Shown here one piece after another: positions 32,724 to 39,888 of a stretch of 47,066 nt of DNA. Made by a program: the position numbers and the translations under genes. The DNA is from a virus: positions 1-47,066 of the IMG/VR virus record IMGVR_UViG_3300010399_000013; one strand, 5' to 3'. Position 1 is the first letter of the stretch. Each line of letters begins with the position of its first letter. The notes below the pieces were generated by a model, which was given only the letters and a program-made list of their open reading frames with translations, was not told where the DNA came from and ran no database searches.

Positions 32724-33470
32724 ATGCTCGCAGAATTCCTCGCCGCGCTTCGAGAAGGCCTCCAGCGCGAGGTTCGGCCGCAGCTCCTGAAGGAGATCAG
32801 CAACGCCAACTTCGCGAGCTACGCGATGCCGGATGGCACCGTGCGGCTCGAGTCGATCCGCGCGCCGCCGCGCAACTACCGGCTCGCCTCGTTCACCGAC
32901 CTGTGCGCCCTCGTTCTCCATCACGCTGAAGACGCGCTCGTGTTCCACGACTACGGGCACATCCAGGTCGTCCTCGACAAGTTCGACCGGCGCGAGGTTG
33001 CGACGATGGGCCTCGAATCCTCGTGCGCGTTCAGCTTCCTCCGCGGCCTGTGCGCCAACGACGGAGTCTCCTTCACGGTCCCCCAGGTCGTGCGGTTCCT
33101 GCGCTCGATCAAGGCGACCCCGGAGCGCATTGCCGAGTTCCGCAAGATCGACTTCGCGCGCACCGTCGGCACCCGCAACGACGTCCAGCACGGCCGCGAG
33201 TCGCTCGGACGTTCCATCGAGGCCGCCGTGCAGCAGGCGGACAAGATCCCCGAGGCCTTCACGGTCGAGGTGCCTGTGTACTCGTCCGCGGGCCTGCCGA
33301 GCGAGACCATCGTCGACGTCGAGGTGCAAGTCTTCCTCGACTACGAAGGGTCGAAGGTGCAGCTCAAGACCGACCCCGACGACATCAGTCTCGTGATCGA
33401 CCGCGCGCACGCGCGCATCCGAGCGCTGCTCCCGAAGGACGTGGAGTGCTACCGCGGGAGGCTCGCGTAG
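32724..33470 (+). CDS. DUF2303-like (YfdQ-like) protein
   Basis: 248 residues from ATG 32724. The region LASFTDLCALVLHHAEDALV followed by FHDYGHIQVVLDKFD resembles the early block of DUF2303 proteins, and CAFSFLRGLCANDGVSFTVP with PQVVRFLRSIK fits the next. The C-terminal half is strand-rich (EVPVYSSAGLPSE, VEVQVFLDYEGSKVQLK). Biochemical function of the family is not established. Neighbouring nuclease and recombination genes suggest DNA metabolism. Assignment by eye. Confidence 0.5.
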   Translation: MLAEFLAALREGLQREVRPQLLKEISNANFASYAMPDGTVRLESIRAPPRNYRLASFTDLCALVLHHAEDALVFHDYGHIQVVLDKFDRREVATMGLESSCAFSFLRGLCANDGVSFTVPQVVRFLRSIKATPERIAEFRKIDFARTVGTRNDVQHGRESLGRSIEAAVQQADKIPEAFTVEVPVYSSAGLPSETIVDVEVQVFLDYEGSKVQLKTDPDDISLVIDRAHARIRALLPKDVECYRGRLA

Positions 33471-33473
33471 GCC

Positions 33474-33767
33474 GTGCGAGGCTTCCGCGCCAAGGTCGAC
33501 GAGAACCAGCCGGAGATCGTGAAGGCTCTCCGCGCGGCCGGTGCATCGGTGCAGTCCTTGTCCCCCGTGGGCAAGGGCTGCCCCGACCTCCTCGTCGGTT
33601 ACAAGGGCTACAACTACCTGCTCGAAGTGAAGTGGCCACTCGGCACACCCTCGCAGCAGAAGCTCACGCCCGCGCAGGTGACATGGCACACGCAATGGTG
33701 CGGCGAGGTGGTCGTTGTACACAGCGCCAGGCACGCTCTTCTGGCGATCGGGGCTCCGCATGAATGA
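33474..33767 (+). CDS. VRR-NUC-type PD-(D/E)XK nuclease
   Basis: 97 residues from GTG 33474. It carries NQPEIVKALRAAGASVQSL, then the catalytic pattern VGKGCPDLLVG...NYLLEVKW (Pro-Asp ... Glu-x-Lys) and the helix LTPAQVTWHTQWCG. These are the usual features of small phage VRR-NUC or Holliday-junction-resolvase-like enzymes, which cut branched DNA during recombination or packaging. Full length for this type. It overlaps the following gene by 8 bases. Confidence 0.8.
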   Translation: MRGFRAKVDENQPEIVKALRAAGASVQSLSPVGKGCPDLLVGYKGYNYLLEVKWPLGTPSQQKLTPAQVTWHTQWCGEVVVVHSARHALLAIGAPHE

Positions 33768-34299
33768 GCAAGAAGCCCTCGCCCGCTACCCGTTCGCCTC
33801 GTCGGACGACCTCGCCGAGCTCGCGCTCGAGGACCGCACGGCGAAGGCCGAGCGCGCCGCGTCGGCCGGCTTCGACCTCGCCAAGGCCCTCGCCATCTTC
33901 GCGATCGAGTTCGCACGCGTGGCCCCTGGCCGCGTCTTCTCGCTGCTCACGCTGTACGAGGAGCTCCAGACCCCACTCGTGCGCGCGATCCTCGCTAACC
34001 CCGACAAGTTCCTGCGCGAGGTTGCTGGCCGCCCCGGAGGTGTCCCGAAGGACACCAAGGTCGAGGTCAGGCCTTCCGGCGTGCGCCTTGGTGCTGGGGC
34101 GCAGGAGGTCGCCCGCCAGGGCCTGCCTGGCCCGTGGCTCGGCGCCCCTGGTTGCCCTGCGCCCGAGGACGACCATCCCTCTCCGGGATCGGAACCTCCT
34201 CCGACTGCGGCAGCGCCCGCATCCCCTGCGGGAGCACCGGCGGGAGCTCCTCGTTCGGGTCCCCCCACTTCGGATTCCATCGCTCCTCGCCTTCCGTAG
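33760..34299 (+). CDS. Hypothetical protein, convergent overlap with the minus-strand gene
   Basis: 179 residues from ATG 33760 (an upstream in-frame ATG at 33715 would overlap the nuclease more). The N-terminal about 110 residues are helical (ALARYPFASSDDLAELALED, AKALAIFAIEFARVAPGRVF) with good third-position GC. The C-terminal about 65 residues, which overlap the opposite-strand gene, become Pro/Ala/Gly-rich with weaker bias. The true constraint seems to end near 34100. Function unknown. Confidence 0.5.
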   Translation: MNEQEALARYPFASSDDLAELALEDRTAKAERAASAGFDLAKALAIFAIEFARVAPGRVFSLLTLYEELQTPLVRAILANPDKFLREVAGRPGGVPKDTKVEVRPSGVRLGAGAQEVARQGLPGPWLGAPGCPAPEDDHPSPGSEPPPTAAAPASPAGAPAGAPRSGPPTSDSIAPRLP

Positions 34300-34753
34300 G
34301 CCGCTCGTGATCGTGCGCCTTCTTGATCATCTCGCGCTCGTCGCGCGTCCTGCTCGCGCGCGCCTCGCGCGGGTTCGGCAGCGGATCGTCCTCGGGCACC
34401 GCGCCCTGCTCACGGGTGTTCGGCATCTTCGGCAAGCGCCGCACCTGCTGCGCGCGGAGCCGGCGCGCCGCGCGCTCCCACTGCTCGCGTGCGAACGCGA
34501 TCCCCTTCTCGAGCTCGTCGGCGCGCTGCGCGCTGCCCTTGCGCACGAAGCGCGCGTACTCGGCCAGGAGCTCGAAGAGCTTGCCTTGCCTCACGAGCGG
34601 GTCGTCCTCGTGCCAGAAGCGTGGGGGGAACGCGTGGCGCGCGTGGTTGCGCAAGAACGGCATCTCCTTCTCGGGCACCCCGGAGAAGGCCATCTCGTTG
34701 CGAGAAAGGATCGGAAGAATGGGATCAGGAGAGAGTGATCGGGCGCGGCTCAT
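34067..34753 (-). CDS. Only minus-strand gene: hypothetical charged helical protein
   Basis: 228 residues from ATG 34753 (minus), or 208 residues from the second ATG at 34693. The core reads GKLFELLAEYARFVRKGSAQ, RADELEKGIAFAREQWERAA and RRLRAQQVRRLPKMPNTREQ, a long charged helix with near-total third-position GC on the minus strand. This shows that it, not the plus strand, is the coding one from about 34200 to 34690. The tail is Pro/Gly/Arg-rich and overlaps the plus gene by 233 bases. A lone reversed gene may be regulatory or acquired. Its 5' end lies beside or overlaps the start of the plus gene at 34719. No family recognised. Confidence 0.65.
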   Translation of the reverse strand: MSRARSLSPDPILPILSRNEMAFSGVPEKEMPFLRNHARHAFPPRFWHEDDPLVRQGKLFELLAEYARFVRKGSAQRADELEKGIAFAREQWERAARRLRAQQVRRLPKMPNTREQGAVPEDDPLPNPREARASRTRDEREMIKKAHDHERPTEGEERWNPKWGDPNEELPPVLPQGMRALPQSEEVPIPERDGRPRAQGNQGRRATGQAGPGGRPPAPQHQGARRKA

Positions 34754-35009
34754 GGGAGAGAAGGGTAGCCAAGGCGAGCCGGCGGAGTCGCGGGCTTTCC
34801 CGAGCGAGTTCTACGGGGTGGACGGGATCTATCACTTCCGCGGGCTGACGAAGCGCGAGTGGTTCGCCGGCCAAGCCCTGATCGGGCTCATGGCCGCCAC
34901 GAAGCCTCAAGACTGGACGACCAGGGCCCACGCCGACTACGCGCTAGTGGCGTTCGATCAGGCCGACGCGATGCTCGCCGAGGCCAAGAAGCCAAGCGAG
35001 TCAACGTGA
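34719..35009 (+). CDS. Small phage protein with a TKREWFAGQAL motif
   Basis: 96 residues from ATG 34719, with AAAGGA at 34705-34710; ATG 34752 is an alternative. The C-terminal half, GLTKREWFAGQALIGLMAAT followed by an Ala/Asp helix (HADYALVAFDQADAMLAEAK), matches a small protein very common in tailed phages (D/E-x-FAGQAL...YxxADAML pattern). Function not established. It starts divergently from the minus-strand gene and is coupled to the next gene (GTGA). Confidence 0.65.
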   Translation: MGSGESDRARLMGEKGSQGEPAESRAFPSEFYGVDGIYHFRGLTKREWFAGQALIGLMAATKPQDWTTRAHADYALVAFDQADAMLAEAKKPSEST

Positions 35010-35497
35010 CTGACCCCCTCGCTTTTCGGATTGCCGACCTGGAGTCCGCCCTCGCCGAGCGAACGAGGGAGCTGGAAGAGGCGCGGGCTGCCGTCGGGCA
35101 GCGAGACGAGGCTGCGCAGATACGCACCGACGAGATCGTGCGTCTGATGAGGGAGCGCGACGAGGCGCAGGCAGCGCTAGAGCGTCTCCGCGCCGCGCCG
35201 TGGCCTGGGCAAGCGAACATCGTCCTGGCCGCGTACCGCGCCGCTGAGGCCGATCCGCACTGCGAGGTCCCGCACGAAGACATGGCCGAGCTTATCGACA
35301 GGACCGTACGCGAGAACGCCGCGCTCCGCTCCGAGCTCTCCGCCCTGCGCGCCGACGCGGAGCGCATTGCGCAGTATCACACTTCGGACGGCTACTGCAC
35401 GTGGTGCCACAGACTGGACCGCGATCACTGGAGCGATTGTCCGACGGCGGTCGCTCGGACCGCTCTCGCCGCTGCGGGAGGAGGAAGCGGGACGTGA
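35006..35497 (+). CDS. Coiled-coil protein with C-terminal zinc-like motif
   Basis: 163 residues from GTG 35006 (GTGA overlap). Residues about 5-60 form a Glu/Arg/Ala coiled coil. The C-terminal part includes YHTSDGYCTWCHRLDRDHWS followed by a further Cys, which gives a C-x2-C...H...C candidate metal site. Charged leucine-spaced helices lie between. Function unknown. Confidence 0.6.
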   Translation: MTDPLAFRIADLESALAERTRELEEARAAVGQRDEAAQIRTDEIVRLMRERDEAQAALERLRAAPWPGQANIVLAAYRAAEADPHCEVPHEDMAELIDRTVRENAALRSELSALRADAERIAQYHTSDGYCTWCHRLDRDHWSDCPTAVARTALAAAGGGSGT

Positions 35498-35676
35498 CGG
35501 AACCCGACGCCAGCTACTGCGAGGAGTGCGGCGCCTACGTCGGCCAGACGCTCCTCACGAGCCCAGTCCTGTGCATGGACTGCGCGCCCGACATGGAGCA
35601 CACGGGCGAGGAGGACCTGGACGAGGACGGGCCGGAGCTCGAGCCGGACCGCGGGGACACGCTCTGGCCGGCATGA
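35494..35676 (+). CDS. Small zinc-ribbon-like acidic protein
   Basis: 60 residues from GTG 35494 (GTGA overlap). Two Cys pairs, YCEECGAY and LCMDCAPD, spaced as in small zinc ribbons, followed by a very acidic tail (EEDLDEDGPELEPDRGD). Function unknown. Confidence 0.6.
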   Translation: MTEPDASYCEECGAYVGQTLLTSPVLCMDCAPDMEHTGEEDLDEDGPELEPDRGDTLWPA

Positions 35677-35780
35677 TCACCTTCCTCCTCTGCTCGTGCG
35701 CCTTCACCCTCGGGTGGGCTCTCGGAAGGGCACTGCCACCGCGGGAGTCACGCATAGACCGACCCTCACGCCCACGCTAG
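35673..35780 (+). CDS. 35-residue membrane-type peptide
   Basis: ATG 35673 shares ATGA with the previous stop; TAG at 35778-35780. It begins with a hydrophobic stretch (ITFLLCSCAFTLGWALGRAL) and ends basic (RESRIDRPSRPR), like a single-span inner-membrane peptide. Last gene before the 449-bp non-coding stretch. Confidence 0.45.
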   Translation: MITFLLCSCAFTLGWALGRALPPRESRIDRPSRPR

Positions 35781-35799
35781 GCTCGCTCCCTCGGCGGAC

Positions 35800-35908
35800 G
35801 TGCACACGCCCGTCGTGGGATCTTCCTGGTCACCGTCGTGAGACGGAGGCCAGCCCGCGGCTCCCCACGTGTGCACGCGAGCCTCGGACGCGCCGAAGCA
35901 TGTGCACA
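35800..35908. repeat. Three GTGCAC boxes
   Basis: GTGCAC cores at 35800-35805, 35871-35876 and 35902-35907; the last lies in the 8-bp palindrome TGTGCACA (35901-35908). The flanks share ACGTG/CACAC-like bases. The second and third are 31 bp apart, about three helical turns. The palindrome at 25354 also contains GTGCAC. Possible binding sites for a dimeric regulator. Confidence 0.5.
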
Positions 35909-35937
35909 CACGCGGCTACCCTGGTACCCGAGCCCCT

Positions 35938-35958
35938 CCACGGTCTGGCCGACCGTGG
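35938..35958. repeat. 8-bp hairpin CCACGGTC / GACCGTGG
   Basis: Perfect 8-bp inverted repeat with a 5-base loop (TGGCC). The left arm CCACGGTC recurs at 36012-36019, leading into the next palindrome. No T run follows, so a terminator is less likely than an operator or RNA stem. Confidence 0.7.
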
Positions 35959-36014
35959 CGAACGAGCCCATCCCCGCCACTCTGGACGCGGGATCAGCTC
36001 TCGGGAGGACCCCA

Positions 36015-36030
36015 CGGTCGACGTCGACCG
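36015..36030. repeat. 16-bp perfect palindrome
   Basis: CGGTCGACGTCGACCG is a perfect inverted repeat without a loop, with two GTCGAC (or TCGA) cores. It fits a dimeric DNA-binding site better than an RNA hairpin. Confidence 0.8.
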
Positions 36031-36062
36031 GCCCGCGATCACGGGCGGCGGGGAGACTCGGA

Positions 36063-36078
36063 GCGGCCTTCGGGCCGC
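36063..36078 (+). repeat. UUCG-tetraloop hairpin
   Basis: GCGGCC - TTCG - GGCCGC, a 6-bp GC stem with the very stable UUCG loop. A U-rich stretch (TTCTTCTTCC) begins 14 bases later, so this may be a loose terminator for any transcript coming from the upstream operon. Confidence 0.65.
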
Positions 36079-36192
36079 CGGCGCGCCCGCTTCTTCTTCC
36101 GACGGACTGGGTAGGAGCCGAACCGGCGGACGAGACGGTGAGCTACCACGATTGCGAGCCGTAGGCGCCTGTCAAGAGCACAACTCGGGCCG

Positions 36193-36221
36193 TTGACCGA
36201 GGGGGAGGCCGGGGGCACCCT
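36193..36221 (+). promoter_or_regulatory. Candidate promoter of the sulfatase operon
   Basis: TTGACC (36193-36198), 17-base spacer, CACCCT (36216-36221), close to the start ATG 36230. The -35 equals that of the box at 28334 and the -10 is similar (TACCCT versus CACCCT). Weak by sigma-70 standards. Confidence 0.3.
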
Positions 36222-36229
36222 GTGCCGCC

Positions 36230-37600
36230 ATGCGCCCCCTCCTCTGGCTGCTGCGGCTCTGGCCCTTCCTGCTGATCGCCTGCGCGCTCGAGCCGAGCTC
36301 GGTGGAGCGCGTGCGGATGGCGAGCCCGGTTCGCCCAGTGAGGAAGCCCTTGCGCCCAGTAGGCGCCCCGCTGCCGCCCGATGTGCTCGTGATCGTGCTC
36401 GACGACCTCGGGTACTGGAATGGGCACTACGGCGACCCGGCGGACCCTGACACGCCCGTGCTCGACGGCCTGGCCGCGCAGGGGGTCACGTTCTCGCGCT
36501 GCTACGGCGCGCCGACCTGCCAGCCGGCCCGGATGATGCTCAACACCGGGCACGTGTGGGTCACCGACGCCGGGCCGGCCGTGGCCCTCGGGGCGCACAC
36601 GCCCAAGCTGGCCGAGAAGTTCCTGCCCGAGCGCATGAACTCGGCCGGGTACGTGAGCGCCCTCTTCGGGAAGTGGCACCTCGGCGTGGCCCAGATCACC
36701 GGGTGGACGCCCGAGCAGGCCCCGCGCAGCCAGGGGTACACGTACTGGTACACGGGCCTGCGCGCCAACGTGAACGCCTGGTACGACGAGCAGAGCCAGC
36801 CCCAAGAGCCGATTGACTACGACTACTGGTGGCGAGTCGAGGCCGAGACGGGCGAGCTCCGCACCACCTTCCAGCCCGACGAGCTCGAGGATCGCTTCCT
36901 GCAGCTCTATCCGCTCGCGCCCTCGCCCAAGTTCACGATGGTGTGCTCGAGCGCGCCGCACGCGCCCTTCGACCCCTTCCCCGGCTGCTCGCCCTTCGGC
37001 TTCCCGGCCTACTGGTACGAGTGCATGGCCGAGCACGTCGATGCCTCGATCGGGGCGGTGCTCTCGGTCGTGGACCTCAACACGACGCTCGTGATCGTGT
37101 GCGGCGACAACGGCACCCCGCCCCAGGTTGGCGGGGCGAAGGCGAAGGCCACGTGCTACGAGCGCGGCCTGCGCGTCCCGCTGATCATCGCTGGCGCAGG
37201 GGTGACGGTGGCCGGCGGGACAGTCATCGACGAGCTCGTCTCGCTTGAGGACCTCTACGCAACCGTGATCGCGGCCGGCGGTGGGACGATCGTCACTGGC
37301 CTGCACCCGATCACGTCCCGCGACCTCGAGCCGCTGCTCACCGGAGGCGCCTGGACGCCGCGCGCGCACGTCATCGCGGGCGACAACTGGGCCACGAGCA
37401 CGGCCGACGGGGTTAGATGCATCGTGACGACCGATCGCTGGAAGCTGATCCAGAAGGACACGACCCGCGACGGTGTGGCCGACGTCGAGGAGCTCTACGA
37501 CCTGGCCAGCGACCCCTTCGAGTTCGCCAACGTGCTCGCGGTGAACGCGGCTCGAGCCGACGCCATGCGCGCGACGCTCGAGGCCGAGAGCATCCCGTGA
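36230..37600 (+). CDS. Sulfatase (formylglycine-type) with lipoprotein signal
   Basis: 456 residues from ATG 36230. Sulfatases remove sulfate esters from sugars or other substrates. All core motifs are present in order: metal Asp pair D58-D59 (VLDDLG), the C-x-P-x-R signature C97-Q-P-A-R101 whose Cys is converted to formylglycine, GKWHLG at 147-152, and D293-N294 in GDNG. The length is near the family's usual 450-550. The N-terminus (LLRLWPFLLIAC) ends in a lipobox with Cys18, so the enzyme is probably a membrane lipoprotein. Activation needs a host formylglycine-generating enzyme. It is coupled (GTGA) to a putative fibre gene and preceded by a 449-bp non-coding stretch. Sulfatases are rare in phages; cleavage of sulfated host surface glycans is the likely purpose, while arylsulfatase or phosphodiester hydrolase remain possible. 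Confidence 0.88.
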   Translation: MRPLLWLLRLWPFLLIACALEPSSVERVRMASPVRPVRKPLRPVGAPLPPDVLVIVLDDLGYWNGHYGDPADPDTPVLDGLAAQGVTFSRCYGAPTCQPARMMLNTGHVWVTDAGPAVALGAHTPKLAEKFLPERMNSAGYVSALFGKWHLGVAQITGWTPEQAPRSQGYTYWYTGLRANVNAWYDEQSQPQEPIDYDYWWRVEAETGELRTTFQPDELEDRFLQLYPLAPSPKFTMVCSSAPHAPFDPFPGCSPFGFPAYWYECMAEHVDASIGAVLSVVDLNTTLVIVCGDNGTPPQVGGAKAKATCYERGLRVPLIIAGAGVTVAGGTVIDELVSLEDLYATVIAAGGGTIVTGLHPITSRDLEPLLTGGAWTPRAHVIAGDNWATSTADGVRCIVTTDRWKLIQKDTTRDGVADVEELYDLASDPFEFANVLAVNAARADAMRATLEAESIP

Positions 37601-38901
37601 CGAGCTGTATCAGGCTCGTCCAGGCTCAGGCGGTCAACGCGGGCACGCCACCCGTCGATCAGGACATCGTTGCATCGTCAGGGCCGTACTCGGACCGCCA
37701 GCCGGTCGCGGCGCTGTACCAGACTAGCGGCTGCACGAGCACTAACTCGCCGCTCGCCAACTCGCGGTACGGCCTCGGAATCACCGACGGCACGACCCAG
37801 CGTGCGTACGGGGTCTCCCAGGAAGACGGGGCGAACTCGGGCAACGCGGACGCGCAGACGCGCCACGACACGGCCACCGTGATTCAAATGCCGCAGTCGA
37901 CCTCGAGCGCCTTGGCCGGTGAGGCCGCGTGGTCCTCGTGGCAGAACGGGGGATCACGCATCACGTGGGCCGACCTGCTCGAGGATCGGATCATCAACGC
38001 TCTGTACTTCTTCGACTGCGAGGCCAAGGTCGTTGACTTCGCCGGCTCCTCGACCCTGAACGGCACGGCCTCGGTGACTGGGCTGCCCTTCGTGCCCGAC
38101 ATGGTCGTATCCATCTCGCACTTCAACGCCTTCGCGGCCGACACTGGCACGGACGACTTCCGCTCCTGCCTCGGGTTCGCGGTCAAGACCCCTGCGGGCG
38201 CGATCCAGCAGGTGTGCCATACCAAGTTCTGCAACGACCAGAACGCCCTCGCGACCTCGCACGCGGCTGCGCTGCACGACAACGCCATCGTGGCGGCAGT
38301 CGATCAGGCGAGCGATGGGCCGCTGCTCGAGCTCACGGCCTGGAACTCCGACGGGGCGGACATCACCACGCGCCGCGCGGCGATCTCGATCTCGACGGCA
38401 CTCCTCTTCCTGCGCACGCGGCGCAAGCTATGGGCGGGCATCCCCTCGCTCGTGACGAGCTCCACCGGCGTGAAGGCCATCACTGACCCGGGCTTCCGCG
38501 CCGCGTCCTACCTCTGCCTCGCCACGCGCCTGGCGACGAAGAACACCACGAGCCGCGTGGCTGCAGGCGACGGCTGGACGCACGGGGGCTTCAGCGGGTT
38601 CACCGCCGAGGAGTTCTTCGTCGGCGGGTACGAGGCCGACGCTGCGGCGGCTTCCGTCTCACGCGCCCACGCATCCTTCAACGTCGCCTCGCCGATCCTC
38701 GTGGCCGCCACACCCACCTACTCCTGGATCGCCAACCACGAGTCTCTCGACCCCAACGGGTTCTCGATCAACGTCGGGGACGCCAGCTTGACCGACGAGC
38801 TGGCCGCGTTCGTGGCCATCGGGGACGTGCGCGACGGCTGGCTGCCCGAGATCGTGCGCCGCCGGCACCGGAGCGTGGTCTGGGGCCCTCGCGGCAAGTA
38901 G
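37597..38901 (+). CDS. Putative surface/fibre protein, paralogue of 39881
   Basis: 434 residues from GTG 37597 (GTGA overlap with the sulfatase). Ser/Thr/Ala-rich and low in charge, like fibre or appendage proteins. The block at about residues 160-265 (FVPDMVVSISHFNAFAADTG, FRSCLGFAVKTPAGAIQQVC, LLELTAWNSDGADITT) resembles a block in the protein at 39881 (FEPDLLVWLTHDHPGG, WSLGFTINDGG, FSANGFTAASSI). The C-terminus is basic. It probably belongs to the virion surface or tail tip; no enzymatic motif was seen. Confidence 0.5.
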   Translation: MTSCIRLVQAQAVNAGTPPVDQDIVASSGPYSDRQPVAALYQTSGCTSTNSPLANSRYGLGITDGTTQRAYGVSQEDGANSGNADAQTRHDTATVIQMPQSTSSALAGEAAWSSWQNGGSRITWADLLEDRIINALYFFDCEAKVVDFAGSSTLNGTASVTGLPFVPDMVVSISHFNAFAADTGTDDFRSCLGFAVKTPAGAIQQVCHTKFCNDQNALATSHAAALHDNAIVAAVDQASDGPLLELTAWNSDGADITTRRAAISISTALLFLRTRRKLWAGIPSLVTSSTGVKAITDPGFRAASYLCLATRLATKNTTSRVAAGDGWTHGGFSGFTAEEFFVGGYEADAAAASVSRAHASFNVASPILVAATPTYSWIANHESLDPNGFSINVGDASLTDELAAFVAIGDVRDGWLPEIVRRRHRSVVWGPRGK

Positions 38902-38955
38902 GATCGCTTCCCGCTCCCATGCCCACCTCTCGAACCTCCCTCGGAGCTTCCCGCG

Positions 38956-39414
38956 ATGGGCCGCAAGTACAAAGCCACGATGTTCCTCTCGGCCTTCGAC
39001 ACGGCCAACAACACGATGGTGTCGATCACGACCGGATCCGGGAAGGTCACGATCCTTCGCGGCTTCCGGCTCGAGCAGTCCAGCGACTACGGGGATGCCG
39101 CCGCTGAAGGCCTGCGCGTCCAGTTGCTGAAGGGCACGGGCGGCGGTGGCAACGGCACGGTGATCACGGCCGTCCCGCTCTCGCCCGCGGACACGGCCTT
39201 CGCTGGCGTGGTGCGTGCGGACCCCGACACGATCACCACGACCACGATCATCCAGGAGTTCGGCATGAACATCCAAGCCGGCGTCCTCGACACCCCGCCC
39301 GAGGGCTGGGGCCTCGAGATCAGCGGCTCGATGATCGTGGGCCTGCTGATGGTCACCGACCCCGCCGACGCGATCGACTTCGAGCTCACGCTGGACCTGG
39401 AAGAGCTCGGGTAG
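38956..39414 (+). CDS. Putative small structural (decoration-like) protein
   Basis: 152 residues from ATG 38956. Strand-rich with repeated Thr/Gly segments (DTITTTTIIQEFGMNIQAGV, WGLEISGSMIVGLLMVT) and an acidic end. This pattern is seen in small phage capsid- or tail-decorating proteins. It lies between two fibre-like genes, so an attachment or decoration role is likely. No family recognised. Confidence 0.5.
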   Translation: MGRKYKATMFLSAFDTANNTMVSITTGSGKVTILRGFRLEQSSDYGDAAAEGLRVQLLKGTGGGGNGTVITAVPLSPADTAFAGVVRADPDTITTTTIIQEFGMNIQAGVLDTPPEGWGLEISGSMIVGLLMVTDPADAIDFELTLDLEELG

Positions 39415-39429
39415 GCCGGTCCGACCCCC

Positions 39430-39888
39430 GTGCCGCGCTGGGTCTACACCCACCCGTGGCGCACTGACCGGCGTTCGCTCGTCCCCGGCCACAGGGCTCC
39501 CTCGCGGTTCGTCGTCGTGCGCCGCATCCGTCCCGTGTCGATCGGGCGGGTGCGGCGCGCCAGCGTCCCGCTAGGGCGCGCGGCGCGCGAGAGCTTCAGT
39601 CTCGTCGCGGTCCTGGTGCAGCGGCGCCTCGTCCTCGTGCGCCGCAGCATGGCGCGCCAGGTCGTGCCGGGACGGCCCGAGGCGCGACAGAGCGAGTGGG
39701 TCCGCGTCCTGCGCCGGATGCGCGAGCGCCTGCGCCGGTTCGTGCAGCGGCCGCGCCCGGCCCTCCCGTCCGCTCCGCCGACCTTCGTGCGCGGGACGGG
39801 CTACCCGAAGGGCGCCAACGCGTACGCCGGCTCGGTGATCGGGGACAACGCGTTCCCCGGCTCAAGGAAGGGGGCGAACCGTGGTTGA
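39430..39888 (+). CDS. Arg-rich protein with a shared C-terminal tag
   Basis: 152 residues from GTG 39430. Residues 1-115 are extremely Arg- and Val-rich (RFVVVRRIRPVSIGRVRR, FVQRPRPALPSAPP). The last about 28 residues have a tag made of short repeats: GYPKGANAYAGS, VIGDNAFPGSRKGANRG. The protein encoded next (39881) ends with the same kind of tag. It may bridge the virion surface and other proteins; a cationic N-terminus could bind DNA or negative glycans. No family recognised. Confidence 0.5.
   Translation: MPRWVYTHPWRTDRRSLVPGHRAPSRFVVVRRIRPVSIGRVRRASVPLGRAARESFSLVAVLVQRRLVLVRRSMARQVVPGRPEARQSEWVRVLRRMRERLRRFVQRPRPALPSAPPTFVRGTGYPKGANAYAGSVIGDNAFPGSRKGANRG

Larger units (their letters stand above)
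35781..36229. other. 449-bp non-coding stretch rich in palindromes
   Basis: No convincing gene on either strand; the open frames here lack the third-position GC bias and start signals. It holds three GTGCAC boxes (35800, 35871, 35902), a CCACGGTC/GACCGTGG hairpin, a 16-bp perfect palindrome and a UUCG-loop hairpin, then a candidate promoter at its right end. It is the longest gene-free stretch of the genome. It may be a regulatory region for the sulfatase/fibre operon, a structured RNA, or a DNA maintenance site. Confidence 0.7.

Noticed and set aside
35838-36164. 108-codon plus-strand ORF in the non-coding stretch
   Set aside because: No ribosome site, poor third-position GC and composition typical of random GC-rich DNA.
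36060-36180. Possible minus-strand tRNA (a GGTTCGG-like loop)
   Set aside because: No matching T stem, anticodon arm or acceptor stem could be formed.
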